NCBI GenBank assembly: GCA_916610825.1
Contig: OU744448.1
Coordinates: 6,682,650-6,746,649 of the forward strand
DNA length: 64,000 nt
DNA from: Haliclystus octoradiatus
Lineage: Eukaryota > Cnidaria > Staurozoa > Stauromedusae > Haliclystidae
Reading direction: 5' to 3'
In this document: piece after piece, positions 43,901 to 55,460 of the stretch
Layout: each line of letters begins with the position of its first letter
Position numbering within the stretch: position 1 is the first letter of the stretch
Position numbers and translations under genes: made by a program
Notes under the pieces: generated by a model
Databases searched by the model: none
Told to the model about the DNA's origin: nothing
The model's input: only the letters and a program-made list of their open reading frames with translations

Positions 43901-46900
43901 CAACATTTTTGTACTTATTAAAATTAACCTATTATGACATACCTCCATCACTCTGTGATGTTGTAAATGGACTTTTTGAATTTAGAGATATTGGACAATC
44001 AAATTGAAATTGGTCACGCGTCGTATTCAACTCTGTCGAAGAATTGACCTTGGGTATAAAATCATATCCAGAGTATGTTTGGTCTGGTAAAGGTGGTGGT
44101 ATAACTAATGACTGATCTGAGCTCGTCGATTGCATATCAACATAACCAATTTCTTTATCTACTTTGTTGCTAGTGCTTGGTCGTGCTGGTCGAGGTGGTG
44201 GGACACAATCATAAATTGTAATGTCTGTTTCATTTCCAGAATTTGGGTGGTCTTGATTTGATATCATTTCAACATATGAATCGCGTTTAAGTAAATGACT
44301 TTGCTGTGTGCCTGGTCTAGCTGCAACATTAGGTAGAATACTTTCTGGACTACGACTACGAGAACTTGAAGAAGAAGAATTGGATGATAATCTATTTGGA
44401 AATGGTTGAGGTGCAGGTACCAAGTCATATTCTAGCCCAGTAGATTTTCTTGATGAACCTGGTCGATGGGACGATATCTTTGAGACTTCAGAACCTATTG
44501 GTAAAGCAGGTAGTGGCAGTGCTTCAATGGATACCTTTCTAGGTGGAGGCACTCTGTCATATGAACAACTGCTTCCATTTACATTTAAATCTAACACCGA
44601 AGGTAGTGACCTTTCTTTATTACAATGAACAGGAGATAGTTTTCTCATTTCTGTTGGAGATGATTGCGCTTTCAAATGGAGCTGAGATCCTGGGAAAAAG
44701 CCACCAGGGGCAGGTGGTTGAGTTGGTTCTGTAGAAAAAGACAAAAAAAGTTAAAACAATCGTTATTTTATTGATGTCTAATCTGTCTATAATGACCACT
44801 TAATAGCCGGTCGGAAATTGGCCGTTACATAACAGTAACCGTTCTGTAGAAAATAATAGAATCATAGAACAATAGACAAACCAAAACAAACCAAAGCTAT
44901 TTCAAATTCATCACATATAGAATTAATGTGAAATAAGAAATGAAAAACTACATAGTATAATTATTCGTTTACATAATAAATTACTTCAATTGTCTAAACT
45001 GCTTACATCAAAGTAAATTTAAATGCTGATCAGAATATAGGAAAGTTCAGGCAAAGTTGAAGAGTAAATTAAGTCGGCAAAGAACAATTAATAGAATACA
45101 GCAACAATTACAGTATTTAATTAAGAAGCTTCTTTTCATATCGCCAAAAGGTTAGTTTTGCATGTATCAAAACTTATTGAAAAGAAAGTCTATTATTAAA
45201 GTTTGGATATTTGCACATAGATTCCAAATATTATATAATATGTATTACAGTGAGACCTGTATACAGCCACCACCTATAAGATCTAGATAAATTGATCACT
45301 ATAGAAATGTGGGCTTTATGCAAAATAATGTGTATCCCATCAGTGATGATGGAATACACTAGGGATGGTAGAGAATATATCTATGATAATTATATTGTTT
45401 GCGTAGTTTAAACATGTATACAAATGTCATCTATAAGATATAAATAAACTGACCTCTATAGACAGGTGACCTTTGTATAAAGGGTTAATTCAATTGAACA
45501 ATGGTTTTCATATAATTAATGAAGTGGGAATTAAAGACAGGTGGCCAATATATAGAGTTGACCATTAATCCAGTCATAGCTGGTTGGTTTGATAGTGATA
45601 ACAAATTAAATAGTTTATATATCTTGCCTAATAAAATTGTTATACAATGATAAATGAATTCATTGAAACTAAATTATTTATCTCATTGTTCTCTTGACAT
45701 GTTATCATATTGTCATAATTAACGATATAGTATTAAGTAGTATGATTTATCTTTGATGAGATCACTCTCTCAAGGTTTGTGGTGTGTGATAGTCTAAATT
45801 TAGAATCAGGGTCCGACAAAGGTTCAGTCTCCTGTAATCCTAGAGGCATTTCAAAATTTTGTTCTGATTTTTTTGATGAGGTTTGACCAATAAATCATAA
45901 ATATATCAATTTCCTTCTGAATTTGCTCTAATCCTCCGGAATTTAGGATTGAGGGATTCCTACTTTTGTCGTACCCTGTTTAGAATAGTAACTAGTCATA
46001 TATACCTGCTCTTGAATTGAGGTTGCATAAACTTGAAATATGTATCATCCAACTTCTCATATCTTCTATTGTTTTTCCAACAAAATAATACTTTCTGTCT
46101 TGAGTTTTGATAGAAAAAACATTCTTTCTATTTCGAAATACAAGATTTCCTTCTGGTGTGCAATTACTTAAATCTATTGCATCTTTCATTCCTTCCTTTG
46201 CCTTTTCATCTTTATAATATTCTAAACGTTTGTCTGACCATAAACGGAAATATCGTTTCTTCCACTGTAAACATAGGTAACCAAGAACAAAAATCAAACT
46301 TTAAATATGAGATACTGGATTTAGAGATCCGGGTCAAACTCTAGTTACAAACCTGGTTATTTGGAACATCGGCTTATGTATCTTACAATTTATGAAAACC
46401 ACTTCCAGTTATAATTACTTGAAAATGTTTGCTTTACAAGGCTTTACAAATGTTCATTGAATGAATAAACGAGTGAAATGAGTTCTTTGAATAGGGTAGC
46501 ATGGATGCAGACATGTTGTTGAACTTATAGCCTGTCTGGGCATTAGCGCCGAGTTTAGCGTACCGATTGTTCTTTCCACTACCATTTTTTGGTAGTATCT
46601 TGTGATTTTCTAATAAAATATGTCAATTGAACAAGACAACTGACAAGCATTTTAAAATTATAAAAATTGAGTAATGACAGGCAACGACACGAAGTAAATA
46701 TCTATTTATTATGAATTCAGTACAAACCAATACGCAGATGGATTATACAAAGAAAAAGTCTTTCTGTAAAGCAGGGTAAATAGGGGGCCCGCTCACATGC
46801 ATGAATTTCAGTGAGATCCTATATAATAATGAAACAATATAAAGATACTCTGTTAAAGTTTTAAAGTTATTATTTCAAGATTTTAGTAATATAGCCTAAC

Positions 46901-48865
46901 TTTAAAAAATAACTGATAATGATTAGCTAAAAAGAAACCGTAACAAATATTCAAGGTTTACTTAGGTTATATTAATGATTTATAATGCGTGCATTAGTGG
47001 CTTTCCCAGGGGGTTGACCCCCAGGGATTTGCTAAATTGGTCTCACCAAACTAATTTAATCCCCCTGGGTGAGGGGCAACATTGATTTTACGATTCCCCC
47101 TCTCCCGGAACCGAACATATTTAGCTTTCATTAACAAATTCAAGGTAAGAGTGTATTTAAAAAATAAATAAATTCATAAACATGCATAATAGAATTAACA
47201 TGGGATTTTACAATTAAGTAACATTATTTTGATTATAAAAATTAATTTAAATTTTTAATGTTAAAAATTGAGAAATGTGAAAATTAGGAAATATCTGGGC
47301 AAAACGTATTGCCAATGACAAAAATACTACAGTAATTCAATTTCTCATACATAAATGTGCAATGTACAACAATACTGGCGGCAATATTTCTTGTATAAAC
47401 CTGCTGACCATAGATTACATTGCCTGACGGTTTTCATTGGGAGTATAAACAAAATTTGCAAAAGAAGGCAAAACCCCTTCCCCCTAGGGCACTTATTTCT
47501 CAACAAAACTCAACTAATCTCCCTGGGAGCCCGGGGTTCCCTAGGGGTCACCCCCCCAAGGAAGCCGCTGATACATACATAACTCACATACACATTTTTG
47601 GAGTTCTGTATTTACACAATGTTTAGATGAGATTGTTAGGGATTACCCACGATAAAGAATTTGGCATTAAGTTGATAAAATCAATCAAAATCTAGACTAT
47701 CCCACCTGCTAAACAATAGAGGTCAATATTGTATGACAATGATACACACATCTATGGAAATATTTTGTAAACATATTTGCTACTTTGGGTGGTCTATTTA
47801 TAAAAGTAGTACTTTGGCTATTATTGAAAAGTTCAGGACAATGGTTTGGACCAATTATTATAGGCCTACTGTATACAAGATAACTGAATTTGAATTCCAG
47901 TAGTTTCATTGACAAAAAAGAGTGAAACGCCAGCATCATTTGAAATTCAGCAACATTTCTCGTAAGAAACTAATGATTTATTTTTGCTAGACCTAAGAAA
48001 GCCATAAATAACAATCCAATATTTAACCACAACGATTTGGGCTACTACACAACAATGATTTTTGAATTTAATTACCATGGAAACGGTAAAAATCAACAAG
48101 GTATATGAATAATGATGAGATGGCGATGCAGACATAGACATTAGACTGAGCAGAAATTCAATTTGAACAGAAATCGAATTACTTTCGGTTGGTTTTAGAA
48201 CGAGTGCAGTTTACAGCACGAAGACTAACTTCTAAGCCCCTTGAAACTTCACAGTGTGACAAGGTGTGAACATTATGATTAACAGAAGAAACTGACAAAT
48301 TCTCATAAAATTAGCGCAAATTTTAATGAAGGTTTTTAACAAAGTAAATTACTAAAATGCTAAGCAAATACTTTTTAAAATATCATAAAGATTTTCATGC
48401 GAACATCAACACTAAGAAAGTAAATAAAAAACCGAATCGGATGGCTCTTTTTGTTGAAATAACAATAAACAATCATTTTTGAAAAGGCAATAAAAAATCT
48501 GCGTTTTAAAATCCACCGAAGTAGAACACACAACAACATAGACACATTCATTGCAATATATGGAATAGAATCTAACAAAATCATGCAAAAGGGATACTTC
48601 ACTATTCTAGCATCATATAGTAAACTTGAATTAGGTTTAAATAACTACAGTATCAGTGTAAGGAAGACAGTCACACGTGTGCATGCAGACAGAAGTGAAA
48701 TGTCAAATGGCACACCGGGCACAGCATTGCAGCTCACAAAAACAAAACTAATCAGTAACTCAAACTTACCCTCATCCATTCTCTCATTTTTGACTCTGGT
48801 GGTGATTTAATTAGATAACCTTCATGAATAACACGTAATGGGTTACTAATCACATCAACATCCAT
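40965..48865 (-). CDS. GAB: GRB2-associated-binding (GAB/DOS) docking adaptor, 5 coding exons
   Basis: Scaffold phosphorylated by receptor tyrosine kinases. Minus-strand exons: 48865-48770, 46264-46006, 44728-43943, 43078-42705, 41141-40965, all in phase, about 563 aa. A PH domain spans about 13-115 (EGYLIKSPPESK, WKKRYFRLWSDKRLEYYKD, WMIHISSLCNLN). The disordered middle has four YDx(V/I)P motifs, two YVxM motifs (YVEM, YVDM) expected to bind PI3K p85 SH2 domains, and proline-arginine stretches (PPPRPARPS) for Grb2-type SH3. PPPQVNRSVKPK resembles a conserved GAB segment. The last exon has paired tyrosines YADV (about 514) and YSVM (about 539), placed like the SHP2-binding pair. The first ATG is preceded by an in-frame TAA. 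A foldback element interrupts the 5' side. Confidence 0.92.
41173..41555. repeat. 191-bp tandem duplication in the last GAB intron
   Basis: The block starting TCAAATATAACAAAATAC at 41173 recurs at 41364 with essentially one difference (CTTGCAAT against CTTCCAAT), indicating a recent duplication. The first copy starts about 30 bases upstream of the last-exon acceptor at 41142. Confidence 0.92.
42159..42252. repeat. Hairpin with 27-bp arms
   Basis: ATTGTTTGTCTATTGTTCAT at 42159 pairs with ATAAACAATAGACAAACAAT ending at 42252, and the CAACCAA/TTGGTTG extension also pairs. The loop is about 40 bases. It lies in GAB intron 4. Likely a MITE remnant. Confidence 0.7.
43128..43230. mobile_element. 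Tc1/pogo-like MITE, deletion derivative
   Basis: CAGTGAAACCTGTATATAATG to CCATTATAACAGGTTTGACTG with TA flanks, lacking one internal repeat half. A second, more diverged full copy follows at 43323-43488, and degraded pieces lie at 44775-44850 and 45249-45580. All are in GAB introns. Confidence 0.85.
43323..43488. mobile_element. Tc1/pogo-like MITE, diverged copy
   Basis: It starts TA-CAGTGAAACCAGC and ends GAGGTGTGATTG-TA. Internal words GTGGTCTTTATATACAGGG and GAGTGACCCTTATAAACAGG match the family. Confidence 0.75.
45807..45978. mobile_element. Complete hAT-type MITE with 8-bp target duplication
   Basis: The ends are CAGGGTCCGACAAAGG and ACTTTTGTCGTACCCTG. A perfect 8-bp TTTAGAAT lies at 45799-45806 and 45979-45986. 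It ends 28 bases before the GAB exon 2 donor at 46006. The interior is the family reference (TGAGGTTTGACCAATAAATC). Confidence 0.92.
46265..48769. other. GAB intron 1, no gene recognised
   Basis: Besides an inverted-end element at 46994-47570 it contains AT-rich filler. No conserved exon is seen on either strand. Confidence 0.5.
46994..47570. mobile_element. About 580-bp hAT-like element
   Basis: TAGTGGCTTTCCCAGGGGG at the left faces CAGCGGCTTCCTTGGGGGGG (complement of the right end). Subterminal GTGACCCC, CCTGGG and TAATTT words are also inverted. Target duplication not clear. Confidence 0.65.
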
Positions 48866-48912
48866 AGTTTTAGGCTGTGATTTGGTTTTAAAAGTTGATG
48901 AAATCCTTCGCG

Positions 48913-48921
48913 CTGTCGATG
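48913..48921. repeat. 9-bp target-site duplication, left
   Basis: CTGTCGATG, repeated exactly at 54595-54603 on the far side of the foldback element. Confidence 0.93.
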
Positions 48922-49789
48922 GGGAGTGCCTAAAACCCAGACCCAGACCCAGACTCAGACCCAGACCAGAGGCCTAAAACCCAGACTCAGACTCAGACCG
49001 GATTGATTTTAAAGTCTACTTTTCGTAGTGTAAACAGGAGAATCGTTTCTTAAATTTGACTCAAATCGATAGAGAAACATTATATTATCATTTGTTGGTA
49101 AAATTTATGGTGATTAACGCAACAGGTTGATAGCAATGCAGTTCGGATTTCGGTCGATAAAAATGGATTAAACACAAACCAGCCTAATTTCTTCATTCCC
49201 AACGTCCACACGAACATTCGCAACGTCTCATACGAACATTCGACTTCAGATGAAAAGACCAATTAAGAAGGAAATAACGCCAGAATCAGACTTTCTTTTG
49301 GACTTATAGCAAATTAACAACATTAATGATGAAGAACTGAAGAAAATGAAAGCTTGGCTGTGATTATATACGGCGGACTTTTACAAAACAAACCTATCAT
49401 AAACATCTACGATCGCCGCGATTTTGAATATTTGTTTGGAACGCTGTGAATATGCGTATGGAAAAAAGGAACCTATATATGCGTTTAACTCAGGTATTAT
49501 GAGTTGTAGCAGTTCGTCAAAGTGTGTTCTTGTTTATCATTTTCAAATTGATGTTGCCTAGTATTTTAAAGTAGTCAAAGATTGGGTTTACTCATAGCAT
49601 TTCATGTTTTCGTTTGGTCGCCATTTTTGCAACTTTAACCCGACCCAGCGTCCGGTCTGAGATTTGTTATCTTTATTGATTTAATGAACTACAGATCGAA
49701 TAAAGGCAATTTAGCGTTTTGAAACTATTCATTTTGTTCTGTTCTCCTCATTCTAAATGTTGTGTTCTTGCCAATAATCCACTAAAGAC

Positions 49790-51500
49790 TGATATATGCC
49801 ATTTTATTTTGGTCTGGGTTTTCATCGACAATGACGTCGCCGCGTTTTGAATGTTCGTTTGAGTCGCTAAGAATTTTAACGTCCTGTCTTAGAATTGTCA
49901 CCTTTATTAATAAGGAACTAGAGGTCGAATAAAGGCAATTTTGCGTTCTGAAACTATTCATTTTGTTCTGTTCTTTGCATTCTCAGTGTTGTGTTTTTAT
50001 CAATAGTCTACTGAAGTCTTATATATGTCATTTTATTTTGGTCTGGGTTTTCGTCGACAATGACGTCGCCGCGTTTTGAATGTTCGTGTGAGTCGCTAAG
50101 AATTTTAACGTCCTGTCTTAGAATTGTCACCTTTATTAATAAGGAACTAGAGGTCGAATATAGGCAATTTTGCGTTCTGAAACTATTCATTTTGTTCTGT
50201 TCTTTGCATTCTCAGTGTTGTGTTTTTATCAATAGTCTACTGAAGTCTTATATATGTCATTTTATTTTGGTCTGGGTTTTCGTCGACAATGACGTCCCGC
50301 GTTTTGAATGTTCGTTTGAGTCGCTAAGAATTTTAACGTCCTGTCTTAGAATTGTCACCTTTATTAATAAGGAACTAGAGGTCGAATATAGGCAATTTTG
50401 CGTTCTGAAACTATTCATTTTGTTCTGTTCTTTGCATTCTCAATGTTGTGTTTTTATCAATAGTCTATTGAAGTCTTCTATATGTCATTTTATTTTAGTC
50501 TGGGTTCTCCTCGACAATGACGTCGCCGCGTTTTGAATGTTCGTATGAGTCGCTGTCAACTTAAACACGATCCAACGTCCGGTCTGAGATTTCCAAAGTC
50601 TGATATCTACCATTTTGTTTTGGTCTGGGTTTTCATTGACAATGACGTCACCGCGTTTTGAATGTTCGTGTGAGTCGCTAAGAATTTTAACGTCCTGTCT
50701 TAGAATTGTCACCTTTATTAATAAGGATCTAGAGGTCGAATAATGGCAATTTTGCGTTCTGAAGCTATTCATTTTGTTCTGTTCTTTGCATTCTCAGTGT
50801 TGTGTTTTTATCAATAGTCTACTGAAGTCTTATATATGTCATTTTATTTTGGTCTGGGTTTTCGTCGACAATGACGTCGCCGCGTTTTGAATGTTCGTTT
50901 GAGTCGCTACGAATTTTAACGTCCTGTCTTAGAATTGTCACCTTTATTAATAAGGAACTAGAGGTCGAATAAAGGCAATTTTGCGTTCTGAAACTATTCA
51001 TTTTGTTCTGTTCTTTGCATTCTCAGTGTTGTGTTTTTATCAATAGTCTACTGAAGTCTTATATATGTCATTTTATTTTGGTCTGGGTTTTCGTCGACAA
51101 TGACGTCGCCGCGTTTTGAATGTCCGTATGAGTCGCTGTCAACTTAAACCCGATCCAACGTCCGGTCTGAGATTTCCATAGTCTGATATCTACCATTTTG
51201 TTTTGGTCTGGGTTTTCATCGACAATGACGTCACCGCGTTTTCAATGTTCGTATGAGTCGCCATGAATTTCAACGTCCTGTCTGAGAATTGTTACCTTTA
51301 TTAATTTAAGGAACTAGAGGTCGAATAAAGGCAATTTTGCGTTCTGAAGCTATTCATTTTGTTCTGTTCTTTGCATTCTCAGTGTTGTGTTTTTGTCAAT
51401 AGTCTACTGAAGTCTTATATATGTCATTTTATCTTGGTCTGGGTTTTCGTTGACAATGACGTCGTCGCGTTTTGAATGTTCGTATGAGTCGCTGTCAACT
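49790..51500 (-). repeat. Left-arm tandem array of the foldback element
   Basis: Repeats of about 229 bp, with longer 354-bp units. Each contains GTTCTGAAACTATTCATTTTG, AATAAAGGTGACAATTCTAA (complement), a TGACGTC(A/G) site and TATATAAG (minus strand). Short frames beginning MNSFRTQNC recur in every unit only because the units are copies. Confidence 0.9.
50010..50660 (-). promoter_or_regulatory. Possible promoter-like modules in the foldback repeats
   Basis: On the minus strand each unit has a CRE-like TGACGTC(A/G) (exact TGACGTCA at 50643-50650, 51226-51233, 51785-51792) and, about 40-50 bases downstream in the basic unit, CATATATAAGACTTCAG, a TATA-box-like sequence with an initiator-like TTCAGT. 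In the left arm these point toward GAB. This is pattern only; function is inference. Confidence 0.3.
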
Positions 51501-51503
51501 TAA

Positions 51504-51702
51504 AGGGGCAAAATTGACCGGCGACCGCTGCGAGCACAAGTTGAATTTATGCTTAGCGTAATTCAACCGTCTCGCTTTGAAACAATTGTTATACGCAGAC
51601 CTAACTTGTAATAAAATTCATGTCAACAATGAACATGGTGTTATAACAATAAGCGTGCACGTGATCCTAAGTGCGTAGCGCCTGCCGGTCATTTTTGCTC
51701 CT
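51504..51702. mobile_element. TTAA-flanked MITE nested in the foldback left arm
   Basis: AGGGGCAAAATTGACCGGC and (complement) AGGAGCAAAAATGACCGGC are inverted ends. TTAA lies on both sides (51500-51503, 51703-51706). Removing the element and one TTAA restores the arm's CTGTCAACTTAAACCCGATC. The right arm lacks it, so it arrived after the foldback formed. Kolobok-like or piggyBac-like by duplication. Confidence 0.9.
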
Positions 51703-51984
51703 TTAAACCCGATCCAACGTCCGGTCTGAGATTTCCAAAGTCTGAGATTGGAAATTTTGTTTTGGTCTGGGTTTTCATCGACAATGACGTCACCGCGTTT
51801 TGAATGTTCGTATGAGTCGCTGTCAACTTTAACCCGATCCAGCGACCGGTCTGAGATTTGTTACCTTTATTGATTTCGTTTTATTTTCTCCTTTCTAACT
51901 TTGAAAATCGTGTCAGTAGTCTGCATCAAAACCCGTTTAACCAGGCCTTAATAAACGATCTAAACCCAGACCAAAATAAAATGA

Positions 51985-53720
51985 CATATATAAGACTTCA
52001 GTAGACTATTGATAAAAACACAACACTGAGAATGCAAAGAACAGAACAAAATGAATAGTTTCAGAACGCAAAATTGCCTTTATTTGACCTCTAGTTCCTT
52101 ATTAATAAAGGTGACAATTCTAAGACAGGACGTTAAAATTCTTAGCGACTCAAACGAACATTCAAAACGCGGCGACGTCATTGTCGACGAAAACCCAGAC
52201 CAAAATAAAATGACATATATAAGACTCCAGTAGACTATTGATAAAAACACAACACTAAGAATGCAAAGAACAGAACAAAATGAATAGTTTCAGAACGCAA
52301 AATTGCCTTTATTTGACCTCTAGTTCCTTATTAATAAAGGTGACAATTCTAAGACAGGACGTTAAAATTCTTAACGACTCACACGAACATTCCAAACGCG
52401 GTGACGTCATTGTCGATGAAAACCCAGACCAAAACAAAATGGTAGATTTCAGACTTTGGAAATCTCAGACCGGACGTTGGATCGGGTTTAAGTTGACAGC
52501 GACTCATACGAACATTCAAAACGCGGCGACGTCATTGTCGACGAAAACCCAGACCAAAATAAAACGACATATATAAGACTTCAGTAGACTATTGATAAAA
52601 ACACAACACTGAGAATGCAAAGAACAGAACAAAATGAATAGTTTCAGAACGCAAAATTGCCTTTATTCGATCTCTAGTTCCTTATTAATAAAGGTGACAA
52701 TTCTAAGACAGGACGTTAAAATTCTTAGCGACTCACACGAACATTCAAAACGCGGTGACGTCATTGTCAATGAAAACCCAAACCAAAACAAAATGGTAGA
52801 TATCAGACTTTGGAAATCTCAGACCGGACGTTGGATCGTGTTTAAGTTGACAGCGACTCATACGAACATTCAAAACGCGGCGACGTCATTGTCGACGAAA
52901 ACCCAGACCAAAATAAAACGACATATATAAGACTTCAGTAGACTATTGATAAAAACACAACACTGAGAATGCAAAGAACAGAACAAAATGAATAGTTTCA
53001 GAACGCAAAATTGCCTTTATTCGACCTCTAGTTCCTTATTAATAAAGGTGACAATTCTAAGACAGGACGTTAAAATTCTTAGTGACTCACACGAACATTC
53101 AAAACGCGGTGACGTCATTGTCAATGAAAACCCAGACCAAAACAAAATGGTAGATATCAGACTTTGGAAATCTCAGACCGGACGTTGGATCGTGCTTCAT
53201 ACGAACATTCAAAACGCGGCGACGTCATTGTCGAGGAAAACCCAGACCAAAATAAAATGACATATATAAGACTTCAGTAGACTATTGATAAAAACACAAC
53301 ACTGAGAATGCAAAGAACAGAACAAAATGAATAGTTTCAGAACGCAAAATTGCCTATATTCGACCTCTAGTTCCTTATTAATAAAGGTGACAATTCTAAG
53401 ACAGGACGTTAAAATTCTTAGCGACTCACACGAACATTCAAAACGCGGCGACGTCATTGTCGACGAAAACTCAGACCAAAATAAAATGACATATATAAGA
53501 CTTCAGTAGACTATTGATAAAAACACAACACTGAGAATGCAAAGAACAGAACAAAATGAATAGTTTCAGAACGCAAAATTGCCTTTATTCGACCTCTAGT
53601 TCCTTATTAATAAAGGTGACAATTCTAAGACAGGACGTTAAAATTCTTAGCGACTCAAACGAACATTCAAAACGCGGCGACGTCATTGTCGATGAAAACC
53701 CAGACCAAAATAAAATGGCA
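51985..53720 (+). repeat. Right-arm tandem array of the foldback element
   Basis: Units start (AAAATGAATAGTTTCAGAAC) at about 52048, 52277, 52631, 52985, 53324 and 53553, giving spacings of 229, 354, 354, 339 and 229. The longer unit has an extra block of about 125 bp (TGGTAGATATCAGACTTTGG ... GACAGCGACTCATACG). It mirrors the left arm. Confidence 0.9.
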
Positions 53721-54594
53721 TATATCAGACTTTAGTGGATTATTGGCAAGAACACAACATTTAGAATGAGGAGAACAGAACAAAATGAATAGTTTCCAAA
53801 CGCTAAATTGCCTTTATTCGATCTGTAGCTCATTAAATCAATAAAGATAACAAATCTCAGACCGGACGCTGGGTCGGGTTAAAGTTGCAAAAATGGCGAC
53901 CAAACGAAAACATGAAATGCTATGAGTAGACCCAATCTTTGACTACTTTAAAATACTAGGCAACATCAATTTGAAATGATAAACAAGTACACACTTGGAC
54001 GAACTGCTACAACTCATAATACCTGAGTTAAACGAATATATAGGTTCCTTTTTTCCATACGCATATTCACAGCGTTCCAAACAAATATTCAAAATCGCGG
54101 CGATCGTAGATGATTATGATAGGTTTGTTTTGTAAAAGTCCTTCGTATATAGTCACAGCCAAGCTTTCATTTTCTTCAGTTCTTCATCATTAATATTGTT
54201 AATTTGCTATAAGTCCAAAAGAAAGTCTGATTCTGGCGTTATTTCCTTCCTAATTGGTCTTTTCATCTGAAGTCGAATGTTCGTATCAGACGTTGCGAAT
54301 GTTCGTATGGACGTTGGGAATGAAGAAATTAGGCTGGTTTGTGTTTAATCCATTTTTATCGACCGAAATCCGAACTGCATTGCTATCAACCTGTTGCGTT
54401 AATCACCATAAATTTTACCCACAAATGATAATATAAAGTTTCTCTATCGATTTGAGTCAAATTTAAGAAACGATTCTCCTGTTTACACTACGAAAAGTAG
54501 ACTTTAAAATCAATCCGGTCTGAGTCTGAGTCTGGGTTTTAGGCCTCTTGTCTGGGTCTGAGTCTGGGTCTGGGTCTGGGTTTTAGGCACTCCC

Positions 54595-54603
54595 CTGTCG
54601 ATG
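54595..54603. repeat. 9-bp target-site duplication, right
   Basis: CTGTCGATG, an exact partner of 48913-48921. Confidence 0.93.
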
Positions 54604-55460
54604 ATGTTGTTATTTCCTGATCTAAGATGTTCCTTAGTCTCAATTTCAAACTCATGCCTGATCGCGAGGCAGTTACATTTAGATGCTTTTCCATTATAAA
54701 CTGCGTTTGAAGTTACTTCCAGATTATTCCTAGCATCAAATAATTCATAAATTGGCAAGATGAAACGTAGGCTATTACCGTTTCGTTCATCGGATAATGA
54801 ACTTTAAAACAAAAACATTGCCTTTGAATAACCCCGTCATGGTATAATTAACAAATAACATGATGTCGCGAGGCGGAAAGCGCGCGCTTTGTCTAAACTG
54901 AGTATAGAAACCAAATAGCTTTCGGGTTATAGTTTATGACTCAAACGTATCTCCTCCAATGCAGGCCAATTAATGGGAATTATAGGCATCAGGAGATCTA
55001 AGATATCTTAAAAGCTCAAAAATAGAATCATACACCAAAATCATCAGCAAATCTCAAATGAGCGATCACCAAAAAAGGTATTTGCTAATCTCAATAGGCT
55101 TCCATACGACAGGAACCGGACAATTATATGTTTACCAATTATTCGTCTAGCCTTTTCAAATCTAAGATTTTCATACCACGCTAGAAGAAAGCAGCCTACA
55201 ATACCTATTTAGAATTTCACAATCATGTCAAATCAATTTTACACGAATGTATTATGGCGTTACACGATTTTTCTATAGATTCGATATGATAAGTGCGACA
55301 CCGCAGGCATATTGTTTTTACTTAGTAACTGGTCTTGTACCCTGTCCACACATTATTCGTACGTATTTGAATGACACGCAATACAAGTCCATTTTCAATT
55401 AAGAGTTCATGATGGATTTTATGAAATGGTTGTAGGCTCGTTGGAAGAGCATTGGCATGT
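54604..55460. other. DNA displaced upstream of GAB by the foldback insertion
   Basis: No gene seen. Because the foldback lies 47 bases from the GAB ATG, the original GAB promoter and 5' UTR may be in this stretch. A GC-richer patch at about 54865-54890 (GTCGCGAGGCGGAAAGCGCG) stands out. Confidence 0.4.

Larger units (their letters stand above)
48922..54594. mobile_element. 5.67-kb foldback-type transposable element
   Basis: The two halves are inverted copies of one another. GGGAGTGCCTAAAACCCAGA at 48922 matches the complement of TCTGGGTTTTAGGCACTCCC ending at 54594. The similarity continues through a CCCAGA/TCTGGG hexamer array, a unique segment (to about 49700; from about 53740), and tandem repeats of 229 and 354 bp. 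The arms meet near 51890-51970. A perfect 9-bp duplication CTGTCGATG flanks the element. Long inverted arms with internal direct repeats and 9-bp duplications are what is known of Foldback elements (MULE-related). No transposase frame is present, so movement would need a helper. It lies 47 bases upstream of the GAB start codon. Confidence 0.9.

Noticed and set aside
52051..53509. Recurrent short frames starting MNSFRTQNC in the foldback arms
   Set aside because: They recur only because the DNA unit recurs. Lengths vary with indels, and no domain or transposase motif is present.
49790..53720. CRISPR array or satellite centromere as explanation for the regular repeats
   Set aside because: The units are 229-354 bp, inverted in two arms, with terminal inverted repeats and a 9-bp duplication, which fits a foldback transposon.
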